Assembly: GCA_963580455.1 (NCBI GenBank)
Contig: OY756966.1
Span: 17,239,001-17,303,000, forward strand
Source: Euonymus europaeus
Lineage: Eukaryota; Streptophyta; Magnoliopsida; Celastrales; Celastraceae
Direction of reading: 5' to 3'
Length of the DNA stretch: 64,000 nucleotides
Notes under the pieces: generated by a model
Databases searched by the model: none
What the model was told of the DNA's origin: nothing
Seen by the model: only the letters and a program-made list of their open reading frames with translations
Part shown: positions 62,236-64,000 of the stretch, piece by piece
Numbering within the stretch: position 1 is the stretch's first letter
How the letters are laid out: each line of letters begins with the position of its first letter
Position numbers and translations under genes: made by a program

Positions 62236-64000
62236 CTTCCTACATTATTTCGATGCCAAAAAACTAACTTTCTAAGGCAAAAAAATAAAATCGTTAAAAG
62301 CTCCTCCATAGAGAGAGTTGAGCAACTTAGGACAATCAAAGTTGCTCGGGATAGACTTTTAATTGTTCTTCTATGTCAAATTTAACGAGTATAAGCTTCT
62401 ACACTATTTCGATGACAAAACACCAACTTTCTATGACAAATGGACAAAACCGTTAAAAGCTCCTCCATAGAGAGAGTTGAGCAACTTCGGACAATCAAAG
62501 TTGCTCGGGATAGACTTTTAATTGTTCTTCTATGTCAAATTTAACGAGTATAAGCTTCTACACTATTTCGATGCCAAAACACCAACTTTCTATGACAAAT
62601 CGACAAAACCGTTAAAAGCTCCTCCATAGAGAGAGTTGAGCAACTACGGACTATCAAAGTTGCTCGGGATAGATTTTTATTGTTCTTCTATGTCAAATTT
62701 TACGAGTATAAGCTTCCTACATTATTTCGATGCCAAAACACCAACATTCGATGACAAATGGACAAAACCGTTAAAAGCTCCTCCATAGAGAGAGTTGAGC
62801 AACTACGGACTATCAAAGTTGCTCGGGATAGATTTTTATTGTTCTTCTATGTCAAATTTTACGAGTATAAGCTTCCTACATTATTTCGATGCCAAAACAC
62901 CAACATTCGATGACAAATGGACAAAACCGTTAAAAGCTCCTCCATAGGGAGAGTTGAGCAACTACAGGATTTCAAAGTTGCTCGAGATAGACTTTTAATT
63001 GTTCTTCTATGTCAAATTTAACGAGTATAAGCTTCCTACATTATTTCGATGCCAAAACACCAACTTTCTATGACAAATAGACAAAACCGTTAAAAGCTCC
63101 TCCATAGAGAGAGTTGAGCAACTCAGGATATCAAAGTTGCTCGGGATAGACTTTTTGTTGTTCTTCTATGCAACTTTTACGAGTATAGGCTTCCTACATT
63201 ATTTCGATGCCAAAACACCAACTTTCTATGACAAATAGACAAACCCGTTAAAAGCTCCTCCATAGAGAGAGTTGAGCAACTTCGGACTATCAAAGTTGCT
63301 CGGGATAGACTTTTTGTTGTTCTTCTATGTCAACTTTTACGAGTATAAGCTTCCTACATTATTTCGATGCCAAAACACCAACTTTCCATGACAAATGGGC
63401 AAAACCGTTAAAAGCTCCTCCATAGATAGAGCCGAGCAACTTCGGACTATCAAAGTTGCTCGGGATATACTTTTTATTGTTCTTCTATTTCAAATTTTAC
63501 GAGCTTCTTACATTATTTCGATGCCAAAACACCAACTTTCTATGACAAATCGACAAAACCATTAAAAGCTCCTCCATAGAGAGAGTTGAGCAACTACGGA
63601 CTATCAAAGTTGCTCGGGATAGACTTTTATTGTTCTTCTATGTCAAATTTTACGAGTATAAGCTTCCTACATTATTTCGATGCCAAAACACCAACTTTCG
63701 ATGACAAATGGACAAAACCGTTAAAAGCTCCTCCATAGAGAGAGTTGAGCAACTACAGGATATCAAAGTTGCTCGGGATAGACTTTTAATTGTTCTTCTA
63801 TGTAAAATTTTACGAGTATAAGCTTCCTACATTATTTCGATGCCAAAACACCAATTTTCTATGACAAATGGACAAAACCGTTAAAAGCTTCTCCACAGAG
63901 AGAGTTGAGCAACTATAGGATATCAAAGTTGCTCGGGATAGACTTTTAATTGTTCTTCTATGTCAAATTTAACGAGTATAAGCTTCCTACATTATTTCGA
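62236..64000 (+). repeat. Mixed right-hand end with near-identical adjacent monomers
   Basis: An A-rich/ordinary hybrid monomer occurs at about 62,250-62,330. It is followed by two adjacent monomers with AAGCTTCTACAC (62,393 and 62,552) and two adjacent monomers with CCAACATTCGATG (62,741 and 62,900), in each case 159 bp apart. Further right are ACAGGATTTC, ACAGGATATC and TGCAACTTTT monomers. At about 63,501 GAGCTTCTTAC replaces GAGTATAAGCTTCTTAC, a six-base loss of TATAAG. The array continues past 64,000. Confidence 0.75.

Larger units (their letters stand above)
1..64000 (+). repeat. ~160-bp satellite DNA array, about 400 monomers
   Basis: The whole window is head-to-tail copies of one monomer. 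The TGCTCGGGAT landmark falls at 161, 321, 481, 641, 801 and so on. From 161 to 63,930 there are 399 intervals in 63,769 bp, so the mean is about 159.8 bp, with a net loss of 71 bp from small deletions. The typical monomer has 59 G/C in 160 (about 37%). All copies share one orientation and no non-satellite sequence interrupts them. Most adjacent monomers differ by substitutions and 1-2 bp indels, while monomers one HOR period apart are nearly identical. The length, A+T-richness and HOR organisation suggest a centromeric or pericentromeric satellite, probably of a plant. That is inference: I do not recognise the family by name. Confidence 0.97.

Noticed and set aside
1..64000. CRISPR array
   Set aside because: The units are about 160 bp and similar throughout. 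There are no short direct repeats separated by unique spacers, and no cas genes.
1..64000. Identity as a named plant satellite (for example a known 159-160 bp centromeric family)
   Set aside because: Several plant families have monomers of this length, but I cannot match the sequence to one from memory. A BLAST of one monomer against plant satellite collections would decide it.

Overview
The window is one uninterrupted tandem satellite array. It is built from about 400 head-to-tail copies of a single ~160-bp monomer (mean about 159.8 bp, about 37% G+C for the typical copy), all in the same orientation. I found no protein-coding gene, RNA gene, transposon, inversion or non-satellite spacer. 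The array runs off both ends of the window. A monomer family of this length, organised into multi-monomer higher-order repeats (HORs), is typical of eukaryotic centromeric or pericentromeric heterochromatin. Length and A+T-richness fit many flowering-plant centromere satellites, but the species and satellite family cannot be named from the sequence alone.

Almost every monomer has the same landmarks. These are a TTGCTCGGGATAGAC block, a pyrimidine-rich tract (TTGTTCTTCT), AAATTTTACGAGTATAAGC, a HindIII-type AAGCTT, TTATTTCGATGCC, an A-tract-rich core (CCAAAAC, GACAAAT, GACAAAACC, GTTAAAAGC), and CTCCATAGAGAGAG. Across the joint between monomers lies a perfect inverted repeat, GAGCAACTT with a 10-base loop then AAGTTGCTC. 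Monomer subfamilies are recognised by shared substitutions and small indels, and their order defines the HORs.

Layout by region. 1-4,900 is an older-looking domain with a 17-mer period of about 2,719 bp and a repeated four-monomer cassette; it lacks the GAGCTAGTCGAG and CTCCGGATAG variants common further right. At about 4,900, inside one chimeric monomer, a second domain starts. It holds a 2,721-bp 17-mer (4,900-10,235) that grades into three copies of a 2,559-bp 16-mer (8,531-16,207), a 2,238-bp 14-mer (16,545-20,860), and a 5,271-bp 33-mer present twice in tandem (17,960-28,501). 28,125-37,440 is a mosaic of segments repeated at 4,476, 4,954, 5,116 and 5,915 bp. 37,750-41,000 is a 1,439-bp 9-mer, and 41,800-45,225 a 1,279-bp 8-mer. 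46,700-52,130 is a long duplication whose offset grows stepwise (2,559, 2,879, 3,039 bp) by whole-monomer insertion. 51,420-53,665 is a 1,118-bp 7-mer. 55,200-60,632 is a 1,438-bp 9-mer in four copies, bracketed by flanks repeated 7,830 bp apart. The last 3.4 kb is a mix with some near-identical adjacent monomers.

There is no gene network here. The window's interest is as a record of nested amplification and whole-monomer gain and loss, and in a dyad-symmetry element carried by nearly every monomer and altered in a subfamily-specific way. All HOR boundaries were found by eye and should be read as +/-50 bp or so.
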